Origin: an uncultured Clostridia bacterium
GTDB taxonomy: Bacteria > Bacillota > Clostridia > UBA1381
Length of the DNA stretch: 14,329 bases
Direction: 5' to 3'
NCBI GenBank assembly: GCA_910578235.1
Contig: CAJTPP010000050.1
Span: forward strand, 4,921-19,249
The notes beneath the pieces were generated by a model, which was given only the letters and a program-made list of their open reading frames with translations, was not told where the DNA came from and ran no database searches. Positions 13,902 through 14,329 of the stretch are shown here, piece after piece (within the stretch, counting starts at the first letter, position 1; each line of letters starts with the position of its first letter). The position numbers and the translations under genes were made by a program.

Positions 13902-14329
13902 CCGCGTTTACCCTGCTTCTGATTATTCGCGGAACTGTTATTGCGCCCTCTGTTCCGATCCTGTAAGTTCCTGATCTTATTTTCGAGCTCCTTTATGTGT
14001 TCCTCCATAGACTTTATTTTTTCATGCGCGAGGTCAAGCTCTTTTTTTGCCGCGTCAGTCTCCGCCGTCATGACAGACTCGTCGATTGAAATCTGAGACG
14101 AGCTTACATCGTCCAGTTCCTTGTGAAGATCATTAAGACTATGCTGAAGCTTTAGATTTTTTTCATTAAGACGTCTGATATCATCCTTCAGATAATCATT
14201 ATTTTGAACAGCCTTAAAATATTCGTCACAAATATTAAGCGCGGCGAGCACAACCGGTCTTTCGCCAATTATATTCTGCCCCCCCTTAATCACGCTTTCA
14301 ACCTTTTCATTTATATGATTTCCAAGCCG
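13898..14329 (-). CDS. zapA: cell division protein ZapA, C-terminal 143 residues (runs off right edge)
   Basis: ZapA promotes bundling of FtsZ filaments at the division site. A GTG at 14293 could be taken as the start, but the same frame stays open to the window edge. The extra twelve codons encode RLGNHINEKVES, which continues directly into the family's N-terminal globular domain (compare the usual hVNxKhxEh segment). The gene therefore starts outside the window, and only about 143 residues are visible. The conserved VVLAALNICDEYF (26-38 of the fragment) is the strongest ZapA signature. A long coiled coil follows (about 45-125), with a hydrophilic Asn/Arg/Lys tail. The tail and coiled coil are longer than in short ZapA proteins, as in several clostridial homologues. 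The TGA stop overlaps the U32 start by four bases. Confidence 0.82.
   Translation of the reverse strand, partial: RLGNHINEKVESVIKGGQNIIGERPVVLAALNICDEYFKAVQNNDYLKDDIRRLNEKNLKLQHSLNDLHKELDDVSSSQISIDESVMTAETDAAKKELDLAHEKIKSMEEHIKELENKIRNLQDRNRGRNNSSANNQKQGKRG

Overview
The window looks like a chromosomal core region of an anaerobic Clostridia-type Bacillota. Every gene I can support is on the minus strand. The evidence for the lineage is the gene order (zapA, U32 peptidase, maf, mreBCD, PBP2, minC, minD, mgsA), the strong AAGGAG-type ribosome binding sites, the TTG/GTG starts, the DegV and DUF362-ferredoxin proteins, and moderate-to-low GC. I see no mobile element, phage gene, CRISPR array, tRNA or rRNA.

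Reading in the direction of transcription (high to low coordinates), block 1 is a cell-shape and division operon. It contains zapA (cut by the right edge), a U32-family protein of the RlhA type, maf, mreB, mreC, mreD, a PBP2-type transpeptidase (mrdA) and minC. The spacings are tight, including an ATGA overlap between zapA and the U32 gene. A good vegetative promoter between minC and minD starts block 2, minD-mgsA. Block 2 is followed by about 190 bases of gene-free, potentially structured sequence that ends in a strong intrinsic terminator. MreBCD and PBP2 would direct lateral-wall synthesis, MinC/MinD would restrict FtsZ placement, and ZapA would bundle FtsZ. Neither minE nor rodA is present, and radC, which sits between maf and mreB in Bacillus subtilis, is missing.

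Block 3 begins just after that terminator with a near-consensus promoter (TTGAAA, 17 bases, TATAAT). A perfect palindrome abuts the -35 box. The block encodes a DUF362 protein with a C-terminal 2x[4Fe-4S] ferredoxin domain, TrmL (tRNA wobble 2'-O-methyltransferase), a DegV fatty-acid-binding protein, and an archaeal-type cofactor-independent phosphoglycerate mutase (also annotated in some families as a possible homoserine kinase). In two of these junctions, and at U32/maf, the upstream stop codon lies inside the next gene's ribosome binding site.

At the left edge is the N-terminus of an AI-2E/YtvI-type permease, preceded by a short intergenic region with a hairpin and a weak promoter candidate.

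Several upstream-extended gene starts were corrected from ribosome binding site position (degV, minD, minC, mreC, maf), and zapA runs off the window. I found no wholly new system. The main points for a second look are the structured 4284-4477 region, the MgsA His-to-Tyr change at a conserved active-site position, the MinCD set without MinE, and a 14-base motif repeated in the same frame inside the U32 gene.
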